64,000 nucleotides of DNA from Candidatus Microthrix subdominans (GCA_016719385.1 JADJZA010000001.1:372001-436000), one strand, 5' to 3'; counted from the first letter of the stretch, positions 18,720 to 27,861 are shown. A program made the numbers and translations. Notes: generated from the letters alone by a model not told the origin.

Positions 18720-19952
18720 ATGGGTGAATTCTCAATGGCTCTCAACGACGACCAGGTGCAGCTGAGGGATTGGATCCACACCTTCGCCAAGGACGTCGTG
18801 CGTCCGGCCGCCGAGGAGTGGGACGAGCGCGAGGAGTTTCCGTGGCCGATCGTCGAGGAGGCCGCCCAGATTGGGCTGTACTCCTTCGACTTCATGGCCC
18901 AGGCGATGATGGGTGACCCCTCCGGGCTGACGATGCCGATCGCGCTCGAGGAGCTGTTCTGGGGCGACGCCGGCATCGGCCTGTCGATCATGGGCTCGGG
19001 CCTCGCCGCCGCCGGCATCGCCGGCAACGGCACCGCGGACCAGGTGATGGAGTGGGTGCCCCAGTGCTACGGCACCCCGGAGAAGGTCGCCCTGGGCGCC
19101 TTCTGCGTGTCCGAGCCGGACGCCGGCTCCGACGTGTCGTCGCTGCGCACCAGCGCCAAGTACGACGAGGCCAACGACGAGTGGGTGCTCAACGGCACCA
19201 AGGCCTGGATCACCAACGGTGGCATCGCCGACATCCACGTCGTGGTCGCCACCGTCGATCCCGAGCTGCGCAGCCGGGGTCAGGCCAGCTTCATCATTCC
19301 GCCCAACACCCCGGGCCTCAGCCAGGGCCAGAAATATAAGAAGCACGGCATCAAGGCCAGCCACACCGCCGAGGTCGTCCTCGACGACGTTCGCATCCCC
19401 GGCTCCTGCCTGCTGGGCACCAAGGAGCAGCTGGACGAGAAGCTGGCCCGCGCTCGCGAGGCCAAGACCAACCCGCAGCCCAAGTCGTCGGGCAAGCAGC
19501 CGGCCATGGCCACGTTCGAGGCCACCCGTCCGGCCGTCGGCGCCCAGGCGGTCGGCGTGGCACGCGCCGCGTATGAGTACGCGCTGCAGTACGCGCAGGA
19601 GCGCAAGGCGTTCGGCAAAGCGATCATCGAGAACCAGTCGATCGCCTTCATGCTCGCCGACATGATCACCGAGATCGACGCTTCCCGACTGCTGGTGTGG
19701 CGCGCCGCTTGGCTGTCGCGCAACGGCGAGTACATCAACGCCGAGGGCAGCCAGTCGAAGCTGAAGGCCGGACGCACAGCCGTGTGGGTTACCGAGCGGG
19801 CGATGCAGATCCTGGGCGGCTACGGCTACACCCGTGAGTATCCGGTGGAGCGCATGCACCGCGACTCGAAGATCTACGACATCTTCGAGGGCACCGAGCA
19901 GATCCAGCAGCTGGTGATCGCTCGGGCGATCTCCGGCCTCCGGATTGAATAA
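18720..19952 (+). CDS. Acyl-CoA dehydrogenase
   Basis: A 410-residue FAD-dependent acyl-CoA dehydrogenase, first step of beta-oxidation. Recognisable blocks are GAFCVSEPDAGSD (FAD binding), TKAWITNGG, the ERKAFGKAIIENQ helix, QILGGYGYTREYPVERMHRD and the IFEGTEQIQQL segment that carries the catalytic-base region. A charged loop rich in Lys and Arg lies around residues 238-262. The ATG at 18720 has an ideal GGAGGT site. TAACTT and TAGGGC hexamers upstream may serve as -10 boxes. A strong terminator follows at 20023-20065. Confidence 0.92.
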   Translation: MGEFSMALNDDQVQLRDWIHTFAKDVVRPAAEEWDEREEFPWPIVEEAAQIGLYSFDFMAQAMMGDPSGLTMPIALEELFWGDAGIGLSIMGSGLAAAGIAGNGTADQVMEWVPQCYGTPEKVALGAFCVSEPDAGSDVSSLRTSAKYDEANDEWVLNGTKAWITNGGIADIHVVVATVDPELRSRGQASFIIPPNTPGLSQGQKYKKHGIKASHTAEVVLDDVRIPGSCLLGTKEQLDEKLARAREAKTNPQPKSSGKQPAMATFEATRPAVGAQAVGVARAAYEYALQYAQERKAFGKAIIENQSIAFMLADMITEIDASRLLVWRAAWLSRNGEYINAEGSQSKLKAGRTAVWVTERAMQILGGYGYTREYPVERMHRDSKIYDIFEGTEQIQQLVIARAISGLRIE

Positions 19953-20022
19953 GCCCATCATCGAGTAATTCCCGACGGTGTGTTGGCCGTTCGTACTCTG
20001 CCAACCTCGCCTTGAGAAGTCT

Positions 20023-20065
20023 CACTTCCCGGTCCCGCACAGCGGTGGCCGGGAAGTGCGTTTTT
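20023..20065 (+). terminator. Intrinsic terminator after acyl-CoA dehydrogenase
   Basis: CACTTCCCGG at 20023-20032 pairs with CCGGGAAGTG at 20049-20058, followed by CG and TTTTT. This is a 10-bp GC-rich stem with a U-tract. The U-tract overlaps the stop codon of the convergent gene at 20064. Confidence 0.85.
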
Positions 20066-20519
20066 AGTTGGGAACGTCGGTCGGGCGTTGCTCGTGGAAG
20101 CGGCCGCCGTGTGTGCGGCGATCCTCCTTCATCTCGGATTCGAGCACGTGGTGTCGTCCGCCCATCAGTTCGCCGCGCAGGTCGTCGGCGAAGGCCCGCA
20201 CCACCGACCAGTAGATGGCGTCGTACTCCTCGACCATCTGGAACGACCAGCGGCCCTCGAGCGCATTGCGGCCGACCAACTCGGCCTCGATGCGCTGTGC
20301 CTGGTCCTGATGACCGGCCTCGCGCAACTCGTCGGCCGCTTCGCCGATGAGGGCGTCGGCGTGGCCCATCATCTGGTGGAAGTCATAGAGGTGGCCCCTC
20401 GCCCGCTCCACCCACTCGAGGGCCTCGCTGAACTTGCCGACGGCTGAGACCGTCTCGTCGCTGACCCCAGAGGGCCGACGGTCCCGTTCGAGCCAGGGGC
20501 GGTCGGTGGGTTCGCTCAT
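20064..20519 (-). CDS. Conserved actinobacterial protein of unknown function
   Basis: A 151-residue soluble, mostly helical protein (MSEPTDRPWLERDRRPSGVS at the N-terminus; LMGGRHHVLESEMKEDRRTHG near the end). I recall similar proteins of the same length with this LMGGRRHVYEAEMK-like block in mycobacteria and nocardiae, where the function is unknown. There is no signal peptide or membrane segment. It lies between the acyl-CoA dehydrogenase and catalase genes on the opposite strand. Confidence 0.75.
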   Translation of the reverse strand: MSEPTDRPWLERDRRPSGVSDETVSAVGKFSEALEWVERARGHLYDFHQMMGHADALIGEAADELREAGHQDQAQRIEAELVGRNALEGRWSFQMVEEYDAIYWSVVRAFADDLRGELMGGRHHVLESEMKEDRRTHGGRFHEQRPTDVPN

Positions 20520-20577
20520 CTGCGGTGCCTTTCGTCGGTGATCCTCGATGCGCTTGCACCCTACGAAGACGCGGAAA

Positions 20578-20603
20578 GGCCCGGTTCGAGATCGAACCGG
20601 GCC
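20578..20603. repeat. Perfect 12-bp inverted repeat upstream of catalase
   Basis: GGCCCGGTTCGA and TCGAACCGGGCC flank a 2-nt loop (GA), with A-rich and T-rich edges (AAA left, CTTT right). It lies in the gap between the divergent 20064-20519 gene and katA, so it is not downstream of either. It could be an operator or a stray bidirectional terminator. Confidence 0.75.
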
Positions 20604-20777
20604 CTTTCAATGTCCCCCCGGACAAACGTGACGTTGCGTAAGTGTGACAGATGGCGTGAGAAAGTGCCTAACCGGGCCTGCGAGACCGCACCGAGGACGC
20701 TTCGGCGTGTGACGGCCACCACGTCGGGCGGCGCGGCGGTACCCTGATCGCCCGACCTCCATCAAAGCAGGGGACTG

Positions 20778-22247
20778 ATGAGCACGAGCGATCAAGCGAA
20801 CGACCAGGTGAAGCCCACCACGACAGATGCGGGCATTCCGGTGACCAGCGACGAGCACTCGCTCACCGTTGGGCCGGACGGGCCGATCCTGTTGCAGGAC
20901 CACTACCTGATCGAGCAGATGGCGGCGTTCAACCGCGAGCGGATCCCCGAGCGCCAGCCCCACGCCAAGGGCTCGGGCGCCTTCGGCAACTTCGAGGTGA
21001 CCAACGACGTCAGCGCCTACACCAAGGCGGCCCTGTTCCAGCCGGGAACGACGACCGACACGCTGATGCGGTTCTCGACGGTGGCGGGGGAGCGGGGCAG
21101 CCCCGACACCTGGCGTGACCCCCGGGGCTTCTCGATCAAGTTCTACACATCCGAGGGCAACTACGACATGGTGGGCAACAACACCCCCGTGTTCTTCCTC
21201 CGTGACCCGCTGAAGTTTCAGCACTTCATCCGGTCGCAGAAGCGCCGTGCCGACTCCGGCCTGCGAGACAACGACATGCAGTGGGACTTCTGGACGCTCT
21301 CGCCCGAGTCGGCCCACCAGGTGGCGTGGCTGATGGGCGATCGAGGCATCCCCAAGACCTGGCGCCACATGGACGGTTTCTCCTCGCACACCTACATGTG
21401 GGTCAATGCCGCCGGCGAGCGGTTCTGGGTGAAGTACCACTTCAAGACCGACCAGGGCATTGAGTTCCTCACCCAGGCCGACGCCGATCAGATGGCGGGA
21501 CAGGATGCCGACTACCACCGCCGCGACCTGTTCAACTCGATCCGCGACGGCGAGCACCCCTCGTGGACGCTCAAGGTGCAGCTGATGCCCTTCGACGAGG
21601 CCGAGGACTACCGCTTCAACCCGTTCGACCTCACCAAGGTGTGGCCACACAGCGACTATCCCCTGCACGAGGTGGGCAAGCTGACGCTCAACCGCAACGC
21701 CACCGACTTCCACACCGAGATCGAGCAGGCGGCGTTCCAGCCCAACAACCTGGTGCCCGGCATCGGGCTCAGCCCGGACAAGATGCTGCTCGGGCGCGTG
21801 TTCGCCTATGCCGATGCCCACCGGGCCCGCATCGGCGGCAACTACATGCAGATCCCCGTCAACCGGCCTCAGGCCGAGGTGAACAGCTACAGCAAGGACG
21901 GGGCGATGCGAATGGAGAACGTCTCCGATCCCGTCTATGCGCCCAACTCCAAGGGCGGCCCGGCCGCCGACGCCACCCGCAGCCCGTACGCCGAGAAGTG
22001 GGCGGCGAGCGGCGAGTTTGTCCACGCCGCTTATACCCTCCATGCCGAGGACGACGACTGGGGTCAGGCCGGCACGCTCGTGCGCGACGTCCTGGACGAT
22101 GCCGCCCGCGACCGGCTGGTCGACAACGTGGTCGGCCACCTGAGCGACGGGGTGACCGAACCGGTGTTGCAACGGGCCTTCGACTACTGGCGCAACATCG
22201 ACGCCACCATCGGCGACCGAATCGCCGCGGGGGTCAGCGGAGGCTGA
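20778..22247 (+). CDS. katA: Monofunctional haem catalase
   Basis: A 489-residue small-subunit catalase that converts hydrogen peroxide to water and oxygen. The distal histidine is His62 (RQPHAKGSGAFG), the distal asparagine is in GNNTPVFF near residue 135, and the proximal haem tyrosine lies in RVFAYADAHRARIG near residue 345. The ATG is preceded by AGGGGAC, and a TACCCT -10 box lies at 20740-20745. A 63-bp repeat array follows the stop. No catalase regulator gene is adjacent. Confidence 0.95.
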   Translation: MSTSDQANDQVKPTTTDAGIPVTSDEHSLTVGPDGPILLQDHYLIEQMAAFNRERIPERQPHAKGSGAFGNFEVTNDVSAYTKAALFQPGTTTDTLMRFSTVAGERGSPDTWRDPRGFSIKFYTSEGNYDMVGNNTPVFFLRDPLKFQHFIRSQKRRADSGLRDNDMQWDFWTLSPESAHQVAWLMGDRGIPKTWRHMDGFSSHTYMWVNAAGERFWVKYHFKTDQGIEFLTQADADQMAGQDADYHRRDLFNSIRDGEHPSWTLKVQLMPFDEAEDYRFNPFDLTKVWPHSDYPLHEVGKLTLNRNATDFHTEIEQAAFQPNNLVPGIGLSPDKMLLGRVFAYADAHRARIGGNYMQIPVNRPQAEVNSYSKDGAMRMENVSDPVYAPNSKGGPAADATRSPYAEKWAASGEFVHAAYTLHAEDDDWGQAGTLVRDVLDDAARDRLVDNVVGHLSDGVTEPVLQRAFDYWRNIDATIGDRIAAGVSGG

Positions 22248-22273
22248 TCGCACCCCGGCCAGTTCTCGATTTC

Positions 22274-22431
22274 TGGCGGTTGTTTGGGCTCCCGGGTTCG
22301 GGGGTCGCTGGCAACTGGGGAGTCCGGAGCGCGCTCTGGCGGTTGTTTGGGCTCCCGGGTTCGGGGGTCGCTGGCAACTGGGGAGTCCGGAGCGCGCTCT
22401 GACGGTTGTTTGGGCTCCCGGGTTCGGGGGC
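22274..22431. repeat. 63-bp tandem hairpin repeat, array A (2.5 copies)
   Basis: Two identical 63-bp units begin at 22274 and 22337, with a partial third at 22400. Each joins GGGGAGTCCGGAGCGCGCTC to a TTTGGGCTCCCGGGTT segment, which can pair with it to form an imperfect hairpin. Arrays of the same period and related sequence occur at 44387 and 55543. There are no unique spacers, so it is not CRISPR. Confidence 0.9.
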
Positions 22432-22529
22432 GTGAGGGTGGCCGGTAGGTGGGGTGCCCAGTGCACATGGTACCGGGCCGGGTAGCGAGGCCCGGTGCCA
22501 TGTGGCGATGGCGGGTTCAAAGTGAGGGG

Positions 22530-23948
22530 GTGCCGACGAACGACGTGTTGGGCGCCGACCCCGAAGAGCTGCAACGACTGGCGGTGGTTGCCCGCGCCGG
22601 CGGCACCTCGCTCGAGGGGGCGGAGGCCCGGTTGCGTCAGCGCCTGGCGGCGGTCGCCTGGCGGGGCAGCGACGCCCGGCACCTTCATGCATCCTTCGCC
22701 GACGGGGTGCGTCGCAACCTGGCGAGCGCCGTCGGCGGGCTCCGATCACTGGCCGACCGGCTGGAGGGTCAGGCCCTTGAGCAGCGCCAGGCCTCCGGTG
22801 ATGCTCCGGCCGGCCCCGGGGAACGGCCTGGTGAGGTCCGCACTACCTCGGTGAATACCGCTCCGGCTGATGCTGCCCCTGTCGGCACCCCCAGCCCTGG
22901 GGTACCCCCGCTGACGCTCCTGACCGAGACCCACACCATCGGGGTCGAGGCCGGCGCCACGCCGGTCGACGCCCGCGCCGAGGCCACCCTGACGCTCAGC
23001 GTGTCGGAGGACGGTTCGGCTGACGTCAGCGTGCGCACCGATCAGAGAACTGGCGCTTTGCTCGGCGAGGCGAGTGCCGGAGCAGGTGTGGGGCTCACCG
23101 GTTCGAACGAGCTGGTGTTCTCCTTCGGTGACGAGGCGACGGCCAGAAGCTTCGTGTCGGAGATGTCCGATGCTCTCGTGCCCGACCTCGCCGCCCTCGG
23201 CGATGTCGAGGCGCCGCCCCCGTGGGCCGTCGCCGCCGGGTTGGGGCTGCCGGCCGTCATGCTGGGCGGTGGGCGGGCGATCGTCGATGACGTCATCAGC
23301 GACACCGCTGGCGTGCTGATCGCCCACGCTCCAACCAAGGTTGACGGTTCGGTCGGGGGCTCAGCCGACACCTGGGTTGCCGGTGCGGTCGACCGTCTTG
23401 GCATCGACGCCGAGGTGGCCCGCGGAGCGAGCTATTACCCGGGGACCGACACCTGGGTGACGACGGCCAGCGTCAGCGCTGGCGCCACCGCCCAGGTCAT
23501 CGGCGACCTCGGGGTCGACCTGAACGGGGAAAGCTTGATTTCGACCACGATCGGGCCCGCCGGCGTCAGCGGCGGTACGTGGTCGCTGGAGACCACCGGC
23601 GGGGGAGCGGCAGCCCTGCTCGGGGCGCTCAACATCGGCACCGGTCCGACCTTCGACCTGCGCAGCGATGCCAAAGTGCGCTTCGAGGCCACGCTGTCGG
23701 CCGACGATGCGAACACACAGGCGGCACTCAACGAGTTCAACCGGCCCCACCCCGTCCCGCACCGGGTGGCCGCCACCCTCCAGCGGATGGTGCGTGAAGG
23801 CGAGCTGACGATGACCGTCGAGCGAAGCGACGCGTCGGACCAGGGTCGCAGCTACGGAGCGGTCCGCGTGATCTCGGACCATGGGGTGACCCGGACCGAA
23901 TCGGCCCACCGCCGTAGCCCGGGGGGCGACTGGCGTCAGGTGCGCTGA
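22530..23948 (+). CDS. WXG100-like N-terminal domain protein of unknown function
   Basis: A 472-residue protein starting at the GTG at 22530. Residues 5-90 are helical with a central AWRGSDA turn, matching the helix-W-x-G-helix plan of WXG100/ESX substrates. A Pro/Ala-rich linker (about 92-125) follows. The remaining 340 residues are rich in beta-forming, Gly/Ala/Thr sequence without a recognised catalytic motif; one hydrophobic segment (WAVAAGLGLPAVMLGGG) lies near residue 235. This layout resembles large actinobacterial type VII secretion cargo, but no secretion genes are present in the window. Function unknown. Confidence 0.7.
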   Translation: MPTNDVLGADPEELQRLAVVARAGGTSLEGAEARLRQRLAAVAWRGSDARHLHASFADGVRRNLASAVGGLRSLADRLEGQALEQRQASGDAPAGPGERPGEVRTTSVNTAPADAAPVGTPSPGVPPLTLLTETHTIGVEAGATPVDARAEATLTLSVSEDGSADVSVRTDQRTGALLGEASAGAGVGLTGSNELVFSFGDEATARSFVSEMSDALVPDLAALGDVEAPPPWAVAAGLGLPAVMLGGGRAIVDDVISDTAGVLIAHAPTKVDGSVGGSADTWVAGAVDRLGIDAEVARGASYYPGTDTWVTTASVSAGATAQVIGDLGVDLNGESLISTTIGPAGVSGGTWSLETTGGGAAALLGALNIGTGPTFDLRSDAKVRFEATLSADDANTQAALNEFNRPHPVPHRVAATLQRMVREGELTMTVERSDASDQGRSYGAVRVISDHGVTRTESAHRRSPGGDWRQVR

Positions 23949-24101
23949 CCTCATCCAACCGCCGGCGGCCACGGGCCGGTACCCGGAAGACGCCGAAAGT
24001 CCGTCGGTGCGAGGCCCGACCGCGACGGGCGGTTGGGTACCATGGCGGGGCGGGTCACCGGAATCGCCCGACGACCCAAACCCGTCCGGGAGGAGCGCCC
24101 C

Positions 24102-24293
24102 ATGAAGGTGGTTGTTGATTACGACCTGTGCGAGTCGAACGCGGTGTGCATGGCCATCGCCCCCGAGGTCTTCGAGGTGCGCGACGACGACTTCCTCTAC
24201 GTGCTGGACGAGAACCCGCCCGAAGAACTGCGTTCCAAGATGGAAGAGGCGGTCAGGCGCTGCCCCAAGCAGGCCATCAGCCTTGAGGACTAG
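24102..24293 (+). CDS. [3Fe-4S] ferredoxin, cytochrome P450 partner type
   Basis: A 63-residue ferredoxin with three cysteines, Cys10, Cys16 and Cys54 (CESNAVC ... RRCPKQAI), the pattern of [3Fe-4S] ferredoxins that pass electrons to P450 or Rieske-type oxygenases. Start chosen at the ATG after GGGAGGAG. The next gene encodes a matching FAD reductase, so the pair forms an NAD(P)H-to-oxygenase chain. No P450 gene is in the window, so the final acceptor is encoded elsewhere. Confidence 0.9.
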   Translation: MKVVVDYDLCESNAVCMAIAPEVFEVRDDDFLYVLDENPPEELRSKMEEAVRRCPKQAISLED

Positions 24294-24333
24294 AGGCCTT
24301 CCGCTGAAGGCTGCTGTCCGGTTGTACTCGGCC

Positions 24334-24404
24334 GGATCCCCGGAGTCGATACCCCCGCAGACCCTTGCTGGCCTGGTCTTGGCTGGATCGCCGGAGTCGA
24401 CACC
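24334..24404. repeat. Imperfect 20-bp direct repeat upstream of reductase gene
   Basis: GGATCCCCGGAGTCGATACC (24334-24353) and GGATCGCCGGAGTCGACACC (24385-24404) differ at two positions and are 51 bp apart, just upstream of the reductase start. They could be regulator sites or remnants of a duplication. Confidence 0.6.
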
Positions 24405-24413
24405 ATCGCACGT

Positions 24414-25736
24414 GTGTGCGGTGGGTGCACCGCGTTGAGTCAGCCCCAACTGGTGAACCCGGTCGTCCCCACTGGGGAGCTTCGCCGGGTCTCGATCGTC
24501 GGTGCGTCCCTGAGTGGCTTATCTACAGCGTCCAGCCTGAGGGATCATGGCTTTGACGGCGAGATCGTGATGATCGAAGGGGAGGCCGACCTGCCTCCCG
24601 ACCGGCCGCCCCTGTCCAAGCAGGTACTCACCGGCGAATGGGAGCTGGAACGGGCCCGTCAACCGGGGAGCGACGCCCTTGACGCCCTCGACGTCGACCT
24701 GCGCTTCGGCCGACGTGCGGTCCGCCTCGACGTCGCCACGCGCACGCTGTCGCTCGACGATGATGCGATCGTCTCGGCCGATGCGGTGGTGCTCGCCACC
24801 GGTTCGACCGCCCGCCGGCCCCCGATCCCCGGGATCGACCGGGCGGGCGTCCACGTGCTGCGAACCGGCGCGGATGCGGCGGCGCTGAGGGCCGGCCTGG
24901 CTGTCGCGCCGAAGCGAGTGCTGATCGTGGGCGCCGGGTTCATCGGTCTGGAAGTGGCCGGCTCGGCCCGGAAGCTTGGCCTTCCGGTGACGGTCGTCGA
25001 GGCGTTCAGCACCCCGGCGAGCCGCGTGCTGCCACCGGCCGTCGGCATGGCGCTGGCCGAGGCGGCGATCGCTGCGGGCGTCGACCTGCGCACCGACACG
25101 TCGGTCGAGGCTCTCGTCGGGGCGGGTGGCGACGATGTTGAGGGCGGGGACAGCGCTCAGGGCGGCGACGCCGACGCCCCGGTAGCGGGTGCTCGCCTGA
25201 GCGATGGCACGGTGCTGGCCGCCGACCTGGTGCTCGTCGCCGTCGGAGCGGCACCGAACAGTGGCTGGTTGAGCGACACGCCGGGGATCACGCTCGATGA
25301 CGGGGTGCTCGCCGATGCCACCTGCATGGCGGCGCCGGGCATCGCGGTGGCCGGAGATCTCGCCCGGTGGTGGCATCAGGGCACCCGCTCGTTCGTTCGG
25401 GTGGAGCACTGGGACAACGCGATCGAGATGGGCAGCTACGTGGGCGCCCGCCTGATGGCGGGTGACCGTGCAGGAGTCGAGGCCTACTCGCCGGTGCCCT
25501 GGTTGTGGTCCGATCAGTTCGGTTCCAAGTTTCAGCTGGCCGGCCACGTGAGCCCCGACGACGCCCTCACGTGGGTCGACGGCACGCCCGAGGATCGGGC
25601 TTGGGTCGGTGTCACCCACGACGGCACGATGGTGAAAGCGGTCATCGGCTACAACCGCAACGCCAAGGTGATGCGCACTCGGATGCGCATGGACCGACCC
25701 GATGGGTTGACGCTCGTCGACGCCCTCGGCAGCTGA
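24414..25736 (+). CDS. FAD-dependent ferredoxin reductase
   Basis: A roughly 440-residue pyridine nucleotide-disulphide-fold reductase of the rubredoxin/ferredoxin reductase type. The FAD motif is VSIVGASLSGLSTASSL near residue 24, the NAD(P) motif VLIVGAGFIGLEVAG near 166, and the FAD-binding GIAVAGDLARW near 310. The C-terminal reductase domain (RVEHWDNAIEMG, VKAVIGYNRN) is complete. It should transfer electrons from NAD(P)H to the ferredoxin encoded just upstream. The start is uncertain: GTG at 24414 was used, but a TTG at 24435 is also possible. A Gly/Asp-rich insertion lies at about residues 240-260. Confidence 0.88.
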   Translation: MCGGCTALSQPQLVNPVVPTGELRRVSIVGASLSGLSTASSLRDHGFDGEIVMIEGEADLPPDRPPLSKQVLTGEWELERARQPGSDALDALDVDLRFGRRAVRLDVATRTLSLDDDAIVSADAVVLATGSTARRPPIPGIDRAGVHVLRTGADAAALRAGLAVAPKRVLIVGAGFIGLEVAGSARKLGLPVTVVEAFSTPASRVLPPAVGMALAEAAIAAGVDLRTDTSVEALVGAGGDDVEGGDSAQGGDADAPVAGARLSDGTVLAADLVLVAVGAAPNSGWLSDTPGITLDDGVLADATCMAAPGIAVAGDLARWWHQGTRSFVRVEHWDNAIEMGSYVGARLMAGDRAGVEAYSPVPWLWSDQFGSKFQLAGHVSPDDALTWVDGTPEDRAWVGVTHDGTMVKAVIGYNRNAKVMRTRMRMDRPDGLTLVDALGS

Positions 25737-25855
25737 GCCTCCCATGAGCCTGCGACCCTGATGCCCAAATCCTTCGGTGACTGCGTGAATCCAACGATCG
25801 AGCCCTGCTTCGAGCACGTGACCCCGACCACCCCTTCGACGTTCGGACGATCCCG

Positions 25856-26515
25856 ATGACCGCGGTTGCCGGCGCTTTGCTGGCCCTGACGCTGCTGATC
25901 GCGCTGGCCGACTGGGTGGCGGTCGCCGTCGACCGTCGCCCCCTCGAATACGTACTCAAGCCGGCGACGATGGTGGCGCTGGGCGCCGTCGTGCTTGCCC
26001 TCGACCTGCCCGGCGGTCAGCTGCGCTGGTGGTATCTGGCCGCCATTATCTTGTCCCTGGCCGGCGATGTGTTCCTCATGCTGCCCGAATCCGCCATGGA
26101 CCCCGAGCTGTCGTTCGTCGCCGGGCTTGGATCGTTCCTGGTGGCCCATGTGTTGTACGTCGTCGGCATGGTGCTGCTCGGCGTGTCCGGCGGCTGGCTC
26201 GTGATCGGAACGGTGGCTGCCGTGCTGGTGATCGTCACGGTTGGGCGCCGCGTCATCGCTGGGGCGAGAGCGACCGACCGACGGCTGTTTGCGCCGGTGA
26301 TGGCCTACGTCGTCGTGATAGCGGTGATGATCGCGACGTCGTTCGGCACCGGGATCATCGTCGGTATCGTCGGCGCACTGCTGTTCGGCTTCTCCGATTC
26401 GGTGATCGGCTGGACCCGCTTCCTGCGCGACTTCCCTCACAGCCGAGTGGTGGTGATGGTCACCTACCACCTGGGGCAGGTTGGCCTGGTGCTGGCGTTG
26501 GCCACCGCTGGGTAA
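25856..26515 (+). CDS. YhhN/TMEM86-family membrane protein, lysoplasmalogenase-like
   Basis: A 219-residue protein with about eight hydrophobic helices. It has the family blocks KPATMVALG near residue 40 and AGDVFLMLP near 72, and a late GFSDSVIG segment. Members include lysoplasmalogenases, which hydrolyse the vinyl-ether bond of lysoplasmalogen in the membrane; many bacterial members are uncharacterised. The gene stands alone between the reductase and the convergent metallophosphoesterase. Confidence 0.82.
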   Translation: MTAVAGALLALTLLIALADWVAVAVDRRPLEYVLKPATMVALGAVVLALDLPGGQLRWWYLAAIILSLAGDVFLMLPESAMDPELSFVAGLGSFLVAHVLYVVGMVLLGVSGGWLVIGTVAAVLVIVTVGRRVIAGARATDRRLFAPVMAYVVVIAVMIATSFGTGIIVGIVGALLFGFSDSVIGWTRFLRDFPHSRVVVMVTYHLGQVGLVLALATAG

Positions 26516-26550
26516 TCATCGTCCGTCCGTCCGGGTCCCGGTCGACCGGC

Positions 26551-27861
26551 TCAGCGGGCTCCCCGTCGCACCTGCAGGCTTCGATCGGCCAGGCGGCCGA
26601 CCGACCATCGCCCCCAGATGCCCCCGAGGGCGAATCGGGTGTGATCGAGCCAGTGGTTGATGTCCGGCGAGTCGACCCGACGCAGCACTTGGCGGACACC
26701 GCCTTCGGCGACCGAGTAACCGGCCCACACCCCAGGGAAGTCCTTCGGTGAGCCCACCTCGGTGGTGCTGACGCCAGCGATCGTGCGGAGGCGGTGAGCG
26801 TGGGTGTGGCCGGAGCTGACCAACAGCAGCTCGCACTCGTTCGCCAATCGACCGATCAGCGCTGCGCCCTGGCGGTTGGGCACCCCGGGCGGATAGCTCA
26901 CTGGCAGATCGAAACGATCGATGGGATGGTGCGTCAGGACCATCACCGGGCCGGGGGCGGCCCGGGCCAGGTCGAGTGCGGCGGAGGTGACCGTGTTGGC
27001 CACCCGGCCGCCGTGGACCCCTGCTCGGATCGTGTCGACGCACAGCACGCTCAGCCCGGGCAGATCCACCCGACGGGCCAGGTCGACCACATCGATACCG
27101 GCCGACACCGCTCCGGTGAGCGGCGAGACGAGACCGGCATGGTTGTGTTCGTGGTTGCCGGTCATCACCGTCACCGGAGGGCGCGGCCGGAGGAGCAGTC
27201 GGCCGGCCAGCGCCCACGCCGCCGGGGTGGAACGGTCGACCAGGTCGCCCTTGATGAACAGGTGCTCGGCGCCCCAGGCGTTCAGTTGGTCGAGCGCCAG
27301 GGAGGCGGCCCGGAGGTGGATGGGGCCGCCACTGTCCCCTGCCCGGTCGCTTCTGCTGGGCGTCGCCGGGTCGCCCTCGACGATCTTCCCCCGGAGGCCG
27401 AACGCGTCGAGGCCCAGGTGGATGTCGGAGAGGGTGGCGAATCGGCTCAGCTCGGGACCGAGGGTTGCCGTCGTGGTGAGCCGTACGCACCCGGCCGGAC
27501 GGCCATCGACGTCCAGGGTGACGGTGCTGGTGCTCGCCGGTGGTAGTCCGGCCAGCTCGATCGAACCGCTTCCGTCGAGGTAGGGCCGCGAGCCCAGAAC
27601 ATCCCCGGTGGCCAGGTCCCGGGCCGTGATCGTCGCATCGGCCGCAACGCCCCGGCCTTGAGCGGTGACCGACGCGGCGGGAGCCGTGTCATGGTGTCGG
27701 GCGCCCCGTCGGCCCGCGTCTGCGGGGAGGAGTGAGCCCAGCCAGGTCAGCTGGGCGGTGGTGTCCTCGACGGCGAACACCATCGGACCACGCCTCAGCC
27801 CGGTCGGGCCCAGCGCTGGTCGTGCTCCGGGTACCTCGGTGCGAGCCGTTGGCCTCATCAT
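26551..27861 (-). CDS. Calcineurin-like metallophosphoesterase
   Basis: A 436-residue protein with an N-terminal beta-rich domain (about residues 25-135) and a metallophosphoesterase domain carrying all signature blocks: LSDIHLG (Asp146, His148), IKGDLVD, GNHEHNH, LTHHPID and SSGHTHAHR. It would hydrolyse phosphodiesters or phosphomonoesters with two metal ions. It starts 25 bases after the pepN stop and is probably co-transcribed with it. The start could instead be the ATG at 27783. Substrate unknown. Confidence 0.85.
   Translation of the reverse strand: MMRPTARTEVPGARPALGPTGLRRGPMVFAVEDTTAQLTWLGSLLPADAGRRGARHHDTAPAASVTAQGRGVAADATITARDLATGDVLGSRPYLDGSGSIELAGLPPASTSTVTLDVDGRPAGCVRLTTTATLGPELSRFATLSDIHLGLDAFGLRGKIVEGDPATPSRSDRAGDSGGPIHLRAASLALDQLNAWGAEHLFIKGDLVDRSTPAAWALAGRLLLRPRPPVTVMTGNHEHNHAGLVSPLTGAVSAGIDVVDLARRVDLPGLSVLCVDTIRAGVHGGRVANTVTSAALDLARAAPGPVMVLTHHPIDRFDLPVSYPPGVPNRQGAALIGRLANECELLLVSSGHTHAHRLRTIAGVSTTEVGSPKDFPGVWAGYSVAEGGVRQVLRRVDSPDINHWLDHTRFALGGIWGRWSVGRLADRSLQVRRGAR

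Noticed and set aside
20578..20603. tRNA T-arm, because of GGTTCGA
   Set aside because: The sequence is a simple palindrome with a 2-nt loop; no acceptor, D or anticodon stems surround it.
22274..22431. Possible CRISPR array
   Set aside because: The whole 63-bp unit is conserved, with no unique spacers, no 28-37 bp repeat and no cas genes nearby. The same applies to the arrays at 44387 and 55543.
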